A stretch of 64,000 nt of DNA from Liolophura sinensis (taxonomy: Eukaryota; Mollusca; Polyplacophora; Chitonida; Chitonidae). The number at the start of each line of letters is the position of its first letter. Within the stretch, counting starts at the first letter, position 1. Shown here piece by piece: positions 1-12,732 of this stretch. The stretch lies in contig NC_088302.1 of the NCBI RefSeq assembly GCF_032854445.1, positions 31,155,979 to 31,219,978 of the forward strand, in the 5' to 3' direction. Under the pieces are notes generated by a model. That model was not told the DNA's origin. It did not search any database and was given only the letters and a program-made list of their open reading frames with translations. The position numbers and the translations under genes were made by a program.

Positions 1-157
1 TAATAGCCACATTAAACACAGCTGTTGTGTACCTACGTAATGACACACATCTTGGCAAGGGGAAGGGGAGGGAAACTGCTTAGCTTTATGCGGTCCACTC
101 GAGAGTCTCTTGACTTTTACCCACAAGTGAACTCGCGTGGGTGCTTAGCTGGGCAAC

Positions 158-280
158 TTATACACATTTGATCAAATGATATCACGCACTTTATAATATG
201 ATGACGATGTAAATTCAAATTATACACATTTGATCAAATAATATCACAAACTTTATAATATGATGACGATGTAAATTTAT
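158..280. repeat. Two-copy direct repeat, period about 62 bp
   Basis: The block beginning TATACACATTTGATCAAAT and ending in GATGACGATGTAAATT occurs at about 159-216 and again at 221-278 with only a few differences. It is a recent local tandem duplication in non-coding DNA. Confidence 0.8.
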
Positions 281-2735
281 GTTCTGCAAGAACCATTTTC
301 CAAACGGTTTGGTTCGAAATTTTGTACGCAGATGTATTTAATCTCGAAATGAGTTCATTTTCTTAGAGTATAATTACTTTGTAAACATAGGCCTACCAAA
401 GCCATTTGGATGAAACAGTTATAGAGAATGTGCGGTAGCGCTATCATTTTGCAAACGCAGGTATTTTCTCTTCCGAAACCGTGCTTTGGCATCAGGCGTG
501 CGTGTCGACTTTTGAAGAACCTTTAATATGGTGGACAGATCAAATTGGAAAAATCTTTTGTGAAAGCTTTCCCACTGTTTTGAATAATGATGTATGTAAG
601 CAATTATCATTACCTTCATAACCGTTGATCTTTGTTATCAGTTTTGAGCATGAGGCTTATTAATATATTTCCGGTCTTACTTTAAATTAAAAAAAAAAAT
701 GGAGACTTCCATATTATGGCTAAGATAACTGCCAAAGGAAACCGAAGTTTTAATGTGTTGACAATTTTTGGTAGGATGTCAACTCGCCAGAATATTATTT
801 ACACAAATAAATCGTATCGCTTTTTGGGACGTTGCAATAAGCACAATATAGTGTATGTGCCCTTTTGTTCATCCGGTTTCTGTAATAATTTAATTCCAAA
901 CAATAAAATGATAAAATATTGAAAACGCCTAATACAAATGTGACAGTGCGTTGTAAATATTACACTTATAGTTTGAGTGGACCCTGGTGAATGGAACTTC
1001 TGTGGACTTTTGTACAAAAATCTTTGTTCAAAAATTTCCCCAGAAGAGGTAAAAGGCATATACTTGTCTGTTTTACATTATAAATAATTTTAATCGACTT
1101 TAAGAATTTTTGTTTCTCAATTTTAAACAGTATCTTTATTTTTGCTGATTGAAATTTATCTCAGTATTTTTAAAGTATGCACGTTTGGATCATGTATATG
1201 GAAGAATAAAACCCAGACCACCTAACCTGTATAGCAGTCGTCATAAGCTTGGTAAGCATTTGGCCGTGGTATATAGACCTTCATGTGTATTTCGAAACTA
1301 CAACTGGGACTGAAGACGTGATTTATATTACTAAGTTGTTATATAAGTTTTAAATGCCTAAAGATTACTTGTATTATTTATATATTATTATTATTATTAT
1401 TGTATTATTTATATATTATTATTAATACAATGCAGCAAGTTTAAATGCCTTGTCTCAGATTTTGTTGCTAATGTTGATGGGCTTCAAAATTCATACGGCG
1501 AAGATAGAATGAATGAATGATTATAGCTTAACGCCACGGTGGCAGTATAGCTGCCATATTGTGGATAGTGAATACAGAATATGGAATGTTAGACGTGATT
1601 AGATTGAAGAGGCGTGTAAATATGTGTCGTTAGTGAATATGTGTCGTTAGTGAAAGCAATAAACATGTAAATGTACATGTTTTCTGTTAATAAAGCGTGT
1701 AATCAGCATGTTAATAATGACGATGAATAAAATGAAGTCGTTAACCTAAAACTTATGTCGTCCAATTTGAATTCTAGATTGTCAGGTAGATTCAGTCCCC
1801 AAAACAGCCGGTATGACATTAAATAAAGATACGTCTTTTCCCAACGAGTATATTTTCAGTTTTCAGTGTCCAGAAGGAAAAGCCACAATTATTTCCGCGA
1901 GGAAGTTTTGATATAACATATTTATTGTTGGGTTCCTTCTCTTTGTTTTTTAGTTCCTAAATCCCAACATCGTCGTTTTGCATTTTACCATGTGATTGAA
2001 TTTAACATTGTAGATATTTATATATTTCTCTTGTATACACGTTCAGTCATGTTGGACATCTAAATTACGGACACTTTATTGGAGAAAGATCAATTCTTCA
2101 CTGATATTGTAAATATACTTGTACAAACATTAACAGTTTATAATCATGAGCGCTCTTGGATGAAGTTTGTGTTGGCTAACGGAGGTCTGTACGCGTACTG
2201 ATACAACATTCACTAGAAGTATGTAGGCCAATTTCCTCATTCTAGTAAACATTAGACCGCTGCTTAGTTGTGCAATTTGTGAGGTCGAGTTTATTTCACC
2301 ATTGTAACCACGAGGGTTAAGTTATGTGAATTGTAGCATTCACGCTGTACAGTTATGCCGGTATAGTAAAGTTTTGTATCGTGCCCCCAGTTCGCTCACT
2401 CTTTCTAAGCCTAGCACGACTTCGTCTTTTCAGAGAAAAACGTCCCGTGCTCCGCGGCGTGAGATTCATCGGCAGGGCTTCTGGCATGTCGAGACTCTCG
2501 CCAGAAACAGTAAGGTTACCCCGTCTGTCAAAATAAACCTCTTTGCTTTGTTTATTTTCACTTTTAGCTTATAGTGGACATTGTCACCACACCGTTTAGA
2601 AGACCTTGTAACTTTGTAAGCTACATTTCCATTCGTTTCAATAAATAACCTTAGCTGTGTAAACACCCATACTATATATCATACCCGCGTAGATCGTATA
2701 CTCCCAATTCAAGTTCTCGTGTCGATCACAATAAA

Positions 2736-2741
2736 TTTATT
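2736..2741 (-). terminator. Candidate polyadenylation signal for mab-21
   Basis: TTTATT on the plus strand reads AATAAA on the minus strand, about 750 bp downstream of the mab-21 stop. It is the first canonical hexamer I noticed downstream. The assignment is positional only. Confidence 0.2.
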
Positions 2742-3487
2742 TCTATATCCATAATAAATACATATTTTTTTTTCGACATATGTTCCTTTTAAGATAAATA
2801 TAATTTACGCAGTTATGAACTGTTTTGTAAACCCAACAATGGAATATACAGTTATCGCTGCCCAATGCTTTAACTTTTCATGTAGTTCATACAGCACGAA
2901 AAGAGAGATAGCATTTTTATGACTGTAAAATTTACAAATTTCCAGAGGAAATACCAAACGTTGCTCTCACCAGGAATTTGCACAATCTAAAGTTATTTGT
3001 TTGAAAAAAAAAAGTTCAGCCTCTTTGCAGAGAGCCAGAGAGTGTTAATGTTTACTCTCGGCTGAAAATGCAGATAAATTCAGCTTACCGTAGCCAATGG
3101 GAAAGTAAAATTTTCCAGCAGAGAAGTAAATAATGTTCTTTTTAAATCTAATAATTGCACAGAGTCACCACAGCAAGACCGATTGTTTCCGAATTCGTTC
3201 CACCATAAGCAGCACGGGTGAGATTGTCGTATTTGTATATTTATATATGGCACTTAGACAAAATTTCAACACCGACTGCCGACAACGTAGGACTTCACAG
3301 CACTATACGACGTCGACAACAGCATATACGACCATACATATAACGGTACAGCACAGTGCCATGTTTCCCATTGACGGTGCCGATTAGTCCATGTGGTATG
3401 CGTGAATGTAGTCCAGATACAGGTTTACAGGCTCTCATTTGGAGAGGTCTTCGACGCGTTGTCAACCCCCTCCTCGTCCAGGCCTAG

Positions 3488-4567
3488 TCATAATTTCTCT
3501 AAACTTCGGGGATTTGTTAAAAGTTCTCTTAGAATCCGCCAGGCCTGTTTGGCCGCAGTGTCCATGGCAGAGGTAGACTTCCCCTTAAATAGGTCCAGGT
3601 TGGGCAGAAAGTAATGTGGACAGCGCCTGTTCTGCAGACAAGAGATCATCTGAAGGAGTATACCGTTAATTCTGTCCCCTATACATGACTCGTCCCACTC
3701 CACCTCTCGTGGATGCTTTTCACATTCATAAAGAGTTAGTGTTTTCATGTGGTAGTTGAGTATTGGCTGCGATGGTACGTCCAGGTGACGGTCCCGTAAC
3801 GTCTTCAGAAGACTCAGAACTTTCCTCCGGGAACCGCCGTATAAAAGCCTGTCCTCGGCATACTTAAAAGAAATGACCCAAGCATCGCCTTCGGCAGCCG
3901 ACTGTTTATCTTTCATGTATATACTTTCTTTTGATAGCAAGTCAAAACCTTCAGTTTTCACTTCGGCCACAAGGTTAGGATTCGGCCATGGAATGTGAGG
4001 GATGGGCCAGTGCGCCCCGCTGCGTGGCCAGATGCCACCGCATCGGAAAGCCGGGGTTATCTGCACTACCAATCTCTCCCTAATACGTAACTTGACCTCC
4101 GTTGTGTCGGCGACCATTTTCACAATATCTCGGTATGAGCATTTGTCACATGCTTGTGCTACAAGAGTTTGAAAACGCGAGCGAATCTTCCTGGCTGACA
4201 AGTATCCGGAGGCCGTGATAAACTCCACCCAGAGCGACATGGACCGCTTTCGGCCGTCGCTGAGCTTGAGGACGGCACATCCCGGGATCGTGCCGTCGTC
4301 CACGAAATTAAACACCCCCATTTGGTTCAGGTAGAGCACGACCTCAAACTCAGTGGGGGAGATGACTTCCACCCCCTCGTAGCGACCGTTAGTCTCCGTC
4401 AAAGAACTAATAAACCTTGGCTCCTGGACCTCCACTTCCTTCAGGACGTCTTGAACCACCTTACAGACTTCTCGGACCGTCTTGGCGATGCTGCCCTTGC
4501 GAGTTTGCACCCGGTCAGAGTTGAACTTGTTGAGCTGGTACAGGAGTTTGGACTGGGCTGCCATCAT
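3488..4567 (-). CDS. mab21: Mab-21 family protein (MAB21L1/MAB21L2 orthologue), single exon
   Basis: The product is a developmental protein of the Mab-21 family, which has a cGAS-like nucleotidyltransferase fold. Vertebrate members act in eye, neural and body-wall development; no enzyme activity is established for MAB21L1/2. The reading frame is uninterrupted and matches vertebrate MAB21L1/2 almost end to end. Examples are IAKTVREVCKVVQDVLKEVE near the start, then FEVVLYLNQMGVFNFVDDG, DGRKRSMSLWVEFITASGYL, and the CPHYFLPNLDLF and NPRSLEKL tail. An in-frame ATG lies 13 codons upstream (4606), but the family begins at the MMAAQSKLLYQLNK segment. Starting there gives 359 residues, the length of human MAB21L1, so 4567 is preferred. 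The coding region has no intron, as in vertebrates. It lies antisense inside a neurobeachin intron. Its regulatory DNA is probably spread through the surrounding intron. Confidence 0.97.
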   Translation of the reverse strand: MMAAQSKLLYQLNKFNSDRVQTRKGSIAKTVREVCKVVQDVLKEVEVQEPRFISSLTETNGRYEGVEVISPTEFEVVLYLNQMGVFNFVDDGTIPGCAVLKLSDGRKRSMSLWVEFITASGYLSARKIRSRFQTLVAQACDKCSYRDIVKMVADTTEVKLRIRERLVVQITPAFRCGGIWPRSGAHWPIPHIPWPNPNLVAEVKTEGFDLLSKESIYMKDKQSAAEGDAWVISFKYAEDRLLYGGSRRKVLSLLKTLRDRHLDVPSQPILNYHMKTLTLYECEKHPREVEWDESCIGDRINGILLQMISCLQNRRCPHYFLPNLDLFKGKSTSAMDTAAKQAWRILRELLTNPRSLEKL

Positions 4568-5094
4568 GTCAGGCAGGTCCAAGGCACCCAGCCCATCAGA
4601 ATACATCTGGGCTGGGCGGGCGACAGGTGGGGACAGAATGATGAAGTCGAGGAGCGGACACGGGCCGGACGGGCAAGTCAGCTACACGTCGTGTCGTACA
4701 GCTGACGACTTAGGCGACAGGCTATTACAAACAACACGACCGAACTTCTGAGCGACTAGAAACACACACAACCAGAAATGGAGCGCAACGCCTGAGGTCA
4801 CGGGAGGTCTAGCTGTTAGGTTGTCATTGACGGTAATACCTCAGTAGTCGGTCTTGTCGCTCCTCTCAGATTATATGCCCAAGTACCACCACAGTCCATG
4901 CGGCGAGCTCCCCCGCGCACTACAGCTCAAAACTTGAAGTTTTGCTAAGAGCAACTGTCAGTTCTGCGCACCGCAGTCTTTCGAGATGAGTGGAATTGTT
5001 TTGCTGGTCTATATGGTTATAAGGCTCTCAGCTATTTGTGGCTGCAGTTCACCTGTCAGTATGCAAGTTGAGGGTCGCTAATTAAACAATAATC

Positions 5095-5260
5095 CCTCGC
5101 TTCGACCGTCCAATGAACCACTCAAACCCTCTCGGATGCTCTGACAAGCTTCACTGGCTGGGCGGAGCTAAAGCTCGATTATCTCCGCCCACTAAAAGAA
5201 GGGGCGGTATGCGATGAAAAGGGCTTGTTTCATTGGCTAGTGTTTATCTGTTTACAAAAC
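5095..5260 (-). promoter_or_regulatory. Candidate mab-21 promoter: GC boxes and CCAAT motifs
   Basis: About 600 bp upstream of the mab-21 ATG there are three Sp-type GC boxes within 50 bp: GGGCGG at 5160-5165, CCGCCC at 5185-5190 and GGGGCGG at 5201-5207. A CCAAT lies near 5110 on the plus strand and an ATTGG (CCAAT on the minus strand) near 5232. The clustering in an otherwise AT-rich intron suggests a CpG-type promoter. No TATA box is clear and the transcription start is unknown. Confidence 0.35.
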
Positions 5261-8200
5261 AGCCGCCCTTCTAACATCTCTTAGCATAAGTATCTTTTCG
5301 TGTCTGAAATCCGGAGTAGGTGAAAAGAGCGACTGAAGCCTATCTTTGTTTAGCGAAATTTGCTTAACTTGGGCACAGAGATGCAGTGCGTATGGCAAAG
5401 ATGTCCAGATTTTATTTTATCATTAGTTTGCCGTCAAACATGAAGTGAGCTTCATTGATGAAGCCCGACTGACTATATTTCTCCGAAAAAATAAACTGTA
5501 CGTCATTAGTGTCCCATGCCTCTTAGGCTTGGACGCCCACCTCTTCGCCCAGTGATTTGTTTTGAAGTTGCATATTTTCAGATGATTGGAATCATGATTA
5601 ATCAGAAAGTAAATGTGGCGAGAAGACTATTGTTCGGCTGCGTCTTTAAGTCATGAGGTTTGTCATATACCTGATGGCAGTTTGACGATTTTATTATTCT
5701 CGAGAAAGGCACTAAAACTCCCATTCACATGAACAAATAAATGTGGAAGACAATCGCTTTGAAAATTATTTGCTATTACCTTTATTCTTTGTATTTACCA
5801 CTAAAAGCACATCTATATATCTGCATAGTTCAAGTGGGAAGGCAGTGGTGCGGCGTTATTATTTTTCACAATTGTTGTCTTTATTATTATTATTATTGTG
5901 TCCTTTGCTGCCATCTTTTTTGTGATATTTACTGAATTGCGCCTTCGTGTTGTGTTACGAGTTCTTGTGCGCCTGTGTGTTGCTTATCAGCTCTGATGAC
6001 GGTCGACTCGGCTCTAGTTTCCCATCGCATCGCGCCAGGCTATACACTCCCCATAGGAGATCTGTTTGCACTCAATTAGCATCATTGGCCGTCTCGAAAG
6101 GGGGCAATATTTGGATAGCGTTTTCGTAATTACAGACTTTATCAGAAATTTCAATTTTTCATTGACACAAGCGGCTGGATTTAAAACAAATAAAAGTGGA
6201 TTAATTTTAGTGGAGCGGAGACGCTTGTGACATGGAGTGATTACAGAGCCGAGGGGCGTCAGGACTTCTGTGGAGAGCGACAGCGTTGGGTAATCCAGGG
6301 GGCTGGACCCCGAGCAGGCCTTCGCCGGCGTCAACCCAATCTGGATCTAATTTTCCGGTGATCCCTTTAGTAGGCTGGTTTATATCAAACCTCCGACTGA
6401 GGCAGACTCTTATGAAGGCTGGCGTCGGGGACTTAAATTGTCTCCGTACACCAAACGGCCAACGTCCAGGACTCCATTCCTATTCAGTTTAGTACTAAAT
6501 TTTGGTTTAATTTTTTGAGTGTTGACAGAACACAGCACTTTCATTGGGTTACGTTGAACGCTAAGATGTTATTTCCCCCCTGTTTTGTTAAGTATGTTTC
6601 GCGGTTGCCAGAGGGTCCAATGTCGCTATGGTTCGACAGTAGTAAGATTGAACCCGAAAATGTTGCGATCTCCGGAGACAGGGGTGCCATGTGTGTGCCC
6701 AGACGACCCGTGTCTTCATCTGGTTTCTCTACACCTCAACGTACACGATTGCTTAAGTGAGATTTAAAGCACTCGGAATAGAGTCCAAGCCTGGTGATAA
6801 ACTTCTCTTCTACCATTCAGGATAGAATTTCTAAATTGCTTTTTAAACTTTTGGTGTCGACACGATAAGCACGGATCATATTGCGCAACTCGGTGCGCGC
6901 ATGTTTTGCCTGGTTAGTTACACGCCTCAGAAATATGTTTAAACCTGCGACCAGGATGTATTCAAGAAAGACTTTGGACAAAAATATACCGTTCTCATGC
7001 GATTTGGTTTCCTGTTACCTTTTGTAACATTTGCAAATCGAAGGACCAGGCAACTATTGTTGTGTATAAATACGACTTCGTGTTGACTGTAACTGATAAG
7101 TACGGTCTGCCTGCAGTGTTAAATACCGGGACGGATTCGTCCTGGCCAGCCGCCATACGACGGCCGATGACAGAGCTCATCGGGGCAACAGGATCGGGTT
7201 TCTCTCCCCCTGCCCACTCTCTTAGAGCCAGGCTCTAATTGGCCCTAATTAACCCTTCGTCCGTGATCCTATCTCAGCTCCAGTCTCTCTATCCATTTAT
7301 GCTGTCTATGCCCAAGGATTGTCCCAGGCGCTCTTCGGTCTCACTTGGATTGTATAATATTTAAAGCCTATTCACAGGTTTATTATTGGCGTCAGATGTC
7401 TTATCTTGCATTTTTAGAAAACTTGCGTGTCGCAGGATTTATTGCCTTTCTGTCAATTTCAAATGTTAAGTGTATTACACCTTGTATTTTTTTTTTATGG
7501 AAGTTATCGAGTAAGGAGAATCACAAATATTAAAAAGTTCAGTTAATTCCTTCAAACTCATAAACCATGCAAGTATTTTGCTCATGGTGTAATAAACCTA
7601 ATTTCTACTGCATTTTGAAAAAAGCGTTTATATATCCCTATTTTTCTGAAATTGTCTAGACTGGAAGAGAAATTGGGTATAACGTTGTATACATAATACA
7701 AAGTGTATGGTGAAGATTAAATTAGTTTTGAGCACTCTCCAGAACTTGCCTTAGTGTTGTGGTCGTTTTGCTGACACACAGGATGAGAAAGAAAGTCTAG
7801 CGTGGACTGATTGGTTGCCGTAGGTGTGTTCAGGTATTAGTTGATTTGACTTCAGGCAGGTATATCATTGCCAGGGAGAGACGGGAATTAGATTGAGGAT
7901 AGATTAAACTAAGCTGTCTATAAATATCCCATTGTTAAGCCTGCTTAACCACTTTCTAAAGTAGCAGCACTTTTGTCGGTATGTAAGATATGTGCTGATA
8001 TTGATAGGTTCGGTAGAGCGACGAGTACGTTAGTAGGGGTTAAGGTGATGGGAGTCTCAGGTAAGGGTTGATATCAGCCGCCGGGTTCTGGCCTTAACAC
8101 CGCAGCTTTTCGCCTCACCGATCATTGAAGTCAGCAGCCTACATGATGATACAAGTCTAGAAATACATGGACACCCTGTTTAATGGTGCATAGACATGCA

Positions 8201-10478
8201 GTCAACGGAAACGCCATGCTAATCCCTTTAATATATGCAGCGTTACAATACCACAGTTCGCGTGGATAATCACTGTACAGGTCCATTGGCCATCTTTGTC
8301 TTATACCACCGTATACGGAGAACAAGCAATTTTGCAAAGCTGTCCCTGTTGCAGTGTTGTAAGGAATACCGGCCCAGTGACTTGGGTATGTTTCTGCTTA
8401 TCCGACCATAAAATTGTCATCAAGCCACCGTGTATCCGCTGCGAGAACAACGCTTATGTCCTCTTGCGTAACATTACAAGTGTAAATGGCAATGCCGAGC
8501 TATCTGATCAGATACAGCCAGCATAATGTGTTTCAGATTCGCCACAATATTATTTTAAGATTTTGTTCAACAGAATATGGCACGACTTACAGATTTCTGA
8601 AGACTAATTGTTGACTAGACACTGGAAAACTGGAAAAATTGGGCTCACGGAAATATTTTGCCATTTTGCACCCCTCTATAATTCTTTCTGCTATAAACGC
8701 AACAAAATGTTCTGTAATAGATGCATATGCATGGTGACTACAGATAATGATGTTAAACAACTTTATTTCTAGACCTGGTTGTTTAATTGGGTATCACGCA
8801 TGCATTACCTTCATCTAAATTGTGACTTACCTATAGTATTAACTCACACAAAAAATTAAAAAGCATTCCGTATTTATATACTGCGTCAGTTAAGGGTAGT
8901 TTTTTAATTTTATTTTGATAATATAACTGTTATAACAATCGAACCAACGCGCAGATAATGAGTTGAGAAAACCGCATCGATTCAGGGAGAATACACAACA
9001 CCGTTTTGATCACGTTATCTGTTTTGAGTAGGACAGACCACTGCTTGTATACAGTCAGGACTGCATTCCGTATCATACAGGAGTTAACCTTTTCTGTATA
9101 TAGAAAAGGCTGTATCCTCCAGGTTGGGCAGTTTAGGGTTATAGACAATGTACTAGTCAGGGAGCAGCTGTCCGATCAACCAGGCGAGAGCTATGGAAGA
9201 TGAGAGTTTTTACCTCGCCAGATTGGATGATTTTTCACCCGGATGGAGATTGGCCTAATGGAATGATAATGGCGTTTCACTTTTTGTCGCGAGTCGTTTC
9301 CGCTTCCTGAAGATCTTTTTAGAGGAGACAGTGGGTTTAATAATAAGATTAGCTGTTTCTTCCATCGAGTTCAATGTATAAAGCACGCGTCAAATTTCTT
9401 TCCAAAAGAACGCCTTGTTTTTGCACCGAAGGATATACAGAATGTCCAGTGCCACAATTGCGGGGGATTTTTCTTTTGAAAGGTTCCCGTTTCGTTGACT
9501 GATATATTTAACGTGCTTTACTAATGCCGTGCGTTTTTTGTTTTTTTTTTTTTGGACGATTTTAGTGGATACCATTCGTTGATTGACATTGAATCCAAAC
9601 ATTGTTGACTTGTACAAATTGCCGTTGATCTTGGTGGTAACGTTTGGCGCCGTGATCTCGCGAGTTTCGATGCTGTATGCGTGGTGCGGCCGAGTCATGC
9701 GGCCTCCGTATACGTGTAATGATTGCATCATTCCTCAAGGGCCAACCATTCATAGATAACACAATTAACACGGGAGAGAAAAGCTACAAGGTATCGGCCA
9801 CGTCCACAGCTTTGTTTCCCTCGGCATAACTCCTCGGCTCGATCTCGGAGCCTTAACTCTATTTCGTCTCGTTTTATCGAATTTACGGGAAGCATATTGC
9901 TGGCCCGTTAGCTTCCAGGTCTCCATGGGGCAAGGAGATAGGAGGCAAATGACTGCAGCTTAATGCTTGGGTGCCGGTATAATTAGATATATTTTCCATT
10001 ATTGTAATAAGCTATTCTCCTCTTTTCTGCCTTCAATTTAGATCTTTGTATCGAGAGAGTTGATTAAGCTGGACTCGATCTTGCCTTAGTCTCTTGGGCC
10101 TTTCCTTCGACGCACCTCCACGGGTTCCCATGATGCCTGAATGCGTGCTTTCTGAACTACAGCCTGCAATTGCCGGGCCAAATGACCCAACTTTAAACGA
10201 TTATCCCTGAACTAATGCGGTTTTAACTTTCTCCACAAGAATACAAATATCATCATTTAGAGTGCGCCAACTGTACGGCATGATATTTATTCGTGCAGAT
10301 ACAAGAGCTGAGTGGATTCATGACATGTTTGACAGGACAGAAGCGGGAATTTACAGCCTTTGTTGCGAAAAATATACAGTGGGTTACACCATGCATTTAA
10401 CTTATTCCTGCACACCTTCGATAACTATGATAAACTTAATTTATCTAGTTGGTTCGACTATGACTAAGTAAAAAAGTT
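5261..10478. other. Intronic stretch upstream of mab-21; possible regulatory DNA
   Basis: No exon or recognisable transposon is seen. The sequence is mostly unique. Balanced-composition, non-repetitive islands stand out near 6240-6480, 7160-7300 (paired TAATT cores) and 9760-10230. Open frames in these islands occur on both strands, have no family similarity and are not called as genes. Confidence 0.5.
7160..7300. promoter_or_regulatory. Candidate enhancer with paired homeodomain cores
   Basis: The stretch around 7228-7255 reads CTCTAATTGGCCCTAATTAA, giving two or three TAATT/TAATTA homeodomain-type cores within 20 bp. It sits in a non-repetitive, moderately GC-rich island 2.6 kb upstream of the mab-21 start. 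The enhancer function is inferred from context and motif clustering only. Confidence 0.25.
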
Positions 10479-10615
10479 GAAACCTGCGGATGGTCGTGGG
10501 TTTCCCCCCGGGCTGTGCCCGGTTTCCACCCACCATCATGCTGGCCGCCGTTGTATAAGTCAAATATTCTTGAGTATGGCGTAAAATACCAATCGAAAAA
10601 ATAAATAAATAAAGA
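10479..10615 (+). mobile_element. SINE family 1, 3' part (head missing)
   Basis: This begins at AACCTGCGGATGGTCGTGGG, runs through the CCACCATCATGCTGGCCGCC block and TTCTTGAGTATGGCGTAAAA, and ends in an AATAAATAAATAAA tail. The same consensus is found complete at 17055-17300. The tRNA-like head is absent, as expected for 5' truncation during retroposition. Confidence 0.85.
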
Positions 10616-12643
10616 AGTTTGTCAGGCACCAGTGGGTTACTCCCTGCACTCTACTTTCCTTTATCCATCAACCACGCAGCACTTGTAGAAGAGAACAATT
10701 TTTAGTGTATAAGTGACCAGTTCTTGAACACTTTTTATATGTAATATAACAGACTACAGCGTAGAGTGTAAAACCAAAGCAGCGACTGTAGTGTGATAGT
10801 TGACAAATGGTCACACCTAACCAATTTATAAAACCAATGAAATATATAAATATGTGGTATTTTCAAAATTTAAGAAAAAACATGATACACAGTATTCAAC
10901 AATGGTTAAAATTGTTATACCAACGTGCTTTAATTTGAGACTATTTCCGTTTAAACCGGAAGAATTGCGAAGAATTTATGTGTCTGACAAGACGTTAAGA
11001 TCGCATTGGCTAGTCGTATAGACTTAATTTGACTATTTAAGCCGAGCTTGTGCATGTATGTTGTCGTACTTCTGATTTGTTGCGAGTAAGTGCGGTTTCA
11101 GAAATTTTTTATAAAAGTAGTCTGCTGGTTTGTATGATGTCAGCTCAAACACACACACGCGCACTCACAACAGCAAAACCTAAAAAAAACCTCGTTTACA
11201 ACGGTTTAATAGATATTGCAAAATTCTCATTCTCCCAAAGATTGAACATGTGTTCAATATGTGAAATATTTCACAGTCTGGAAGCAACACTATGCACAGT
11301 ATAACACGAGCCTTGTTAGTCCAGCACGGCATGGCTTTCATTAAATGAAGAATGTTCCTGACTTTCGGATCATCTGGTTTTTGGTAGCTACCTTAGTTAT
11401 GAGTCTACAGTTTTCTATCGTTATCACCGCCCTGCATCGGACCTTATCTCTGAGGGGGCCATAGTGCTAATAGTAAGCAGACTCTTCACATTATTGGCAC
11501 AGGTGATGGCTGGGAAGTCTCCCGATTAACGCAGTTCTTCCTTGACATTGAAGACATCCTATGTTTTTTTTAATCAGATAATTGCGATACATTTATACGG
11601 GCGAATGAAACAAACGGCCCTTTTAATGACCGAAGTCTGCCTCGGTTCGTATTCGCTTGGTAGATGTGATTATTATTAGTTTTTGAAAACATTTGTACTT
11701 AACTATTTGTTCTTTGGTGTGAAGGAAAGGAACTTAAGGTTATCCCAGTGGTTTCACTCTTTAAAAGTTCTGTATAACAAGCACCTGTTTTAATCGCTTA
11801 AACGCGGAGAGTATTAGGGTACTCCGGTAGTAAGGACGAAGAGTCCCAATCTGTCACTGTCAATTTGACCAGAGCCGTTTCCCTGGATTATTGCCCCTTA
11901 GGCCTTCCATCGGCGTCTAGATATCGGCGGACACGGTCTAATCCTTCGCCGACAGCCAGACCCGAACACTGACCGCCACCTATCAGATACAAGCAGCGAG
12001 AATTCTGTTCCCAGATAAAGTGCCGTTTGAGCAATTAGCAGAGTTGTATTTCCCATCTTACCGTCATCTGTTGCTGTTTAGTAAGCTTTCTGTACTGACC
12101 CCTTCTCGACCCGTTCTCGGTTTTGCTCGATTTGCTTTACCGTGGCCAAGTACTGCATTCAGAAGACGGAAGCGTGGTGCAGGGTGATGCCTTGGTTTAA
12201 TGGTGTCCATTTTACCTTTAGTGCGGGCCGAATATTTGTAAGGGAGTGTATATCAACTACCTGTATATAGGTATGCTGCTTACCTGTGCGCTGGGCTCCG
12301 TTATTGGCTTTTCTCCATCCATGTGTCGAGCGCCGTCGTGTAACTGATAAATTCTCGAATGCCATGACACCAAGTTTCGTTTGAGAAATATATTTTTCAT
12401 TAGATCGGTTAACATTTATTGAATTTTTCCTATTTCATGTAAAGGATGATGTGTGCAGATTGAAAGGGGTCAGCTATGTGATTCCGTTTTTATGCGAACG
12501 TAGCTGATTCTACCCGCGCTTCACTTGGCGCTTCATTAGCGTATATATAATCAGATGCTTGCATGTTCTTAAGACATCCGTGAACGCCTGCTTCTTTTAT
12601 CGAGATTACGCTTATACGTATCGATAAACCAAACCAATTAATG
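10616..12643. other. Intronic stretch, no gene seen
   Basis: A block near 10735-10815 shares an AGAGTGTAAAACCAAAGCA-like core with 28105-28135 and 44705-44735, so it belongs to a dispersed repeat. The island at 11810-12060 is non-repetitive and of balanced composition, and could be regulatory. No splice-flanked open frame is recognisable. Confidence 0.5.
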
Positions 12644-12732
12644 ATTTATTTATTTATTTATTTGATTGGTGTTTTACGTCATACTCAAGAATATTTCACT
12701 TGTACTACGGCAAGCAACATTATGGTGGGCAG
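12644..12732 (-). mobile_element. SINE family 1, 3' tail fragment
   Basis: TTTATTTATTTATTTGATTGG, followed by GTGTTTTACGTCATACTCAAG and the AATATTTCACTTGTACTACGG block, is the reverse complement of the family 1 tail. The fragment stops after TATGGTGGGC, so only the terminal 90 bp are present. Confidence 0.8.

Larger units (their letters stand above)
1..3487. other. Intronic stretch of the neurobeachin gene, downstream of mab-21
   Basis: No coding exon is recognisable on either strand; the short open frames here lack similarity to any family I know and have no paired splice sites. The stretch is AT-rich, with poly-A/T runs and ATT-type simple sequence near 1380-1430. It contains a 62-bp direct duplication near the left edge (listed separately). 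It must belong to the neurobeachin intron if the host gene starts left of the window, which follows from the first exon seen (22145) beginning in mid PH domain. The part just below 3488 should include the mab-21 3' UTR. Confidence 0.6.

Noticed and set aside
2326..2666. Short open frames on both strands left of mab-21
   Set aside because: No similarity, overlapping on both strands, within AT-rich intron or 3' UTR sequence.
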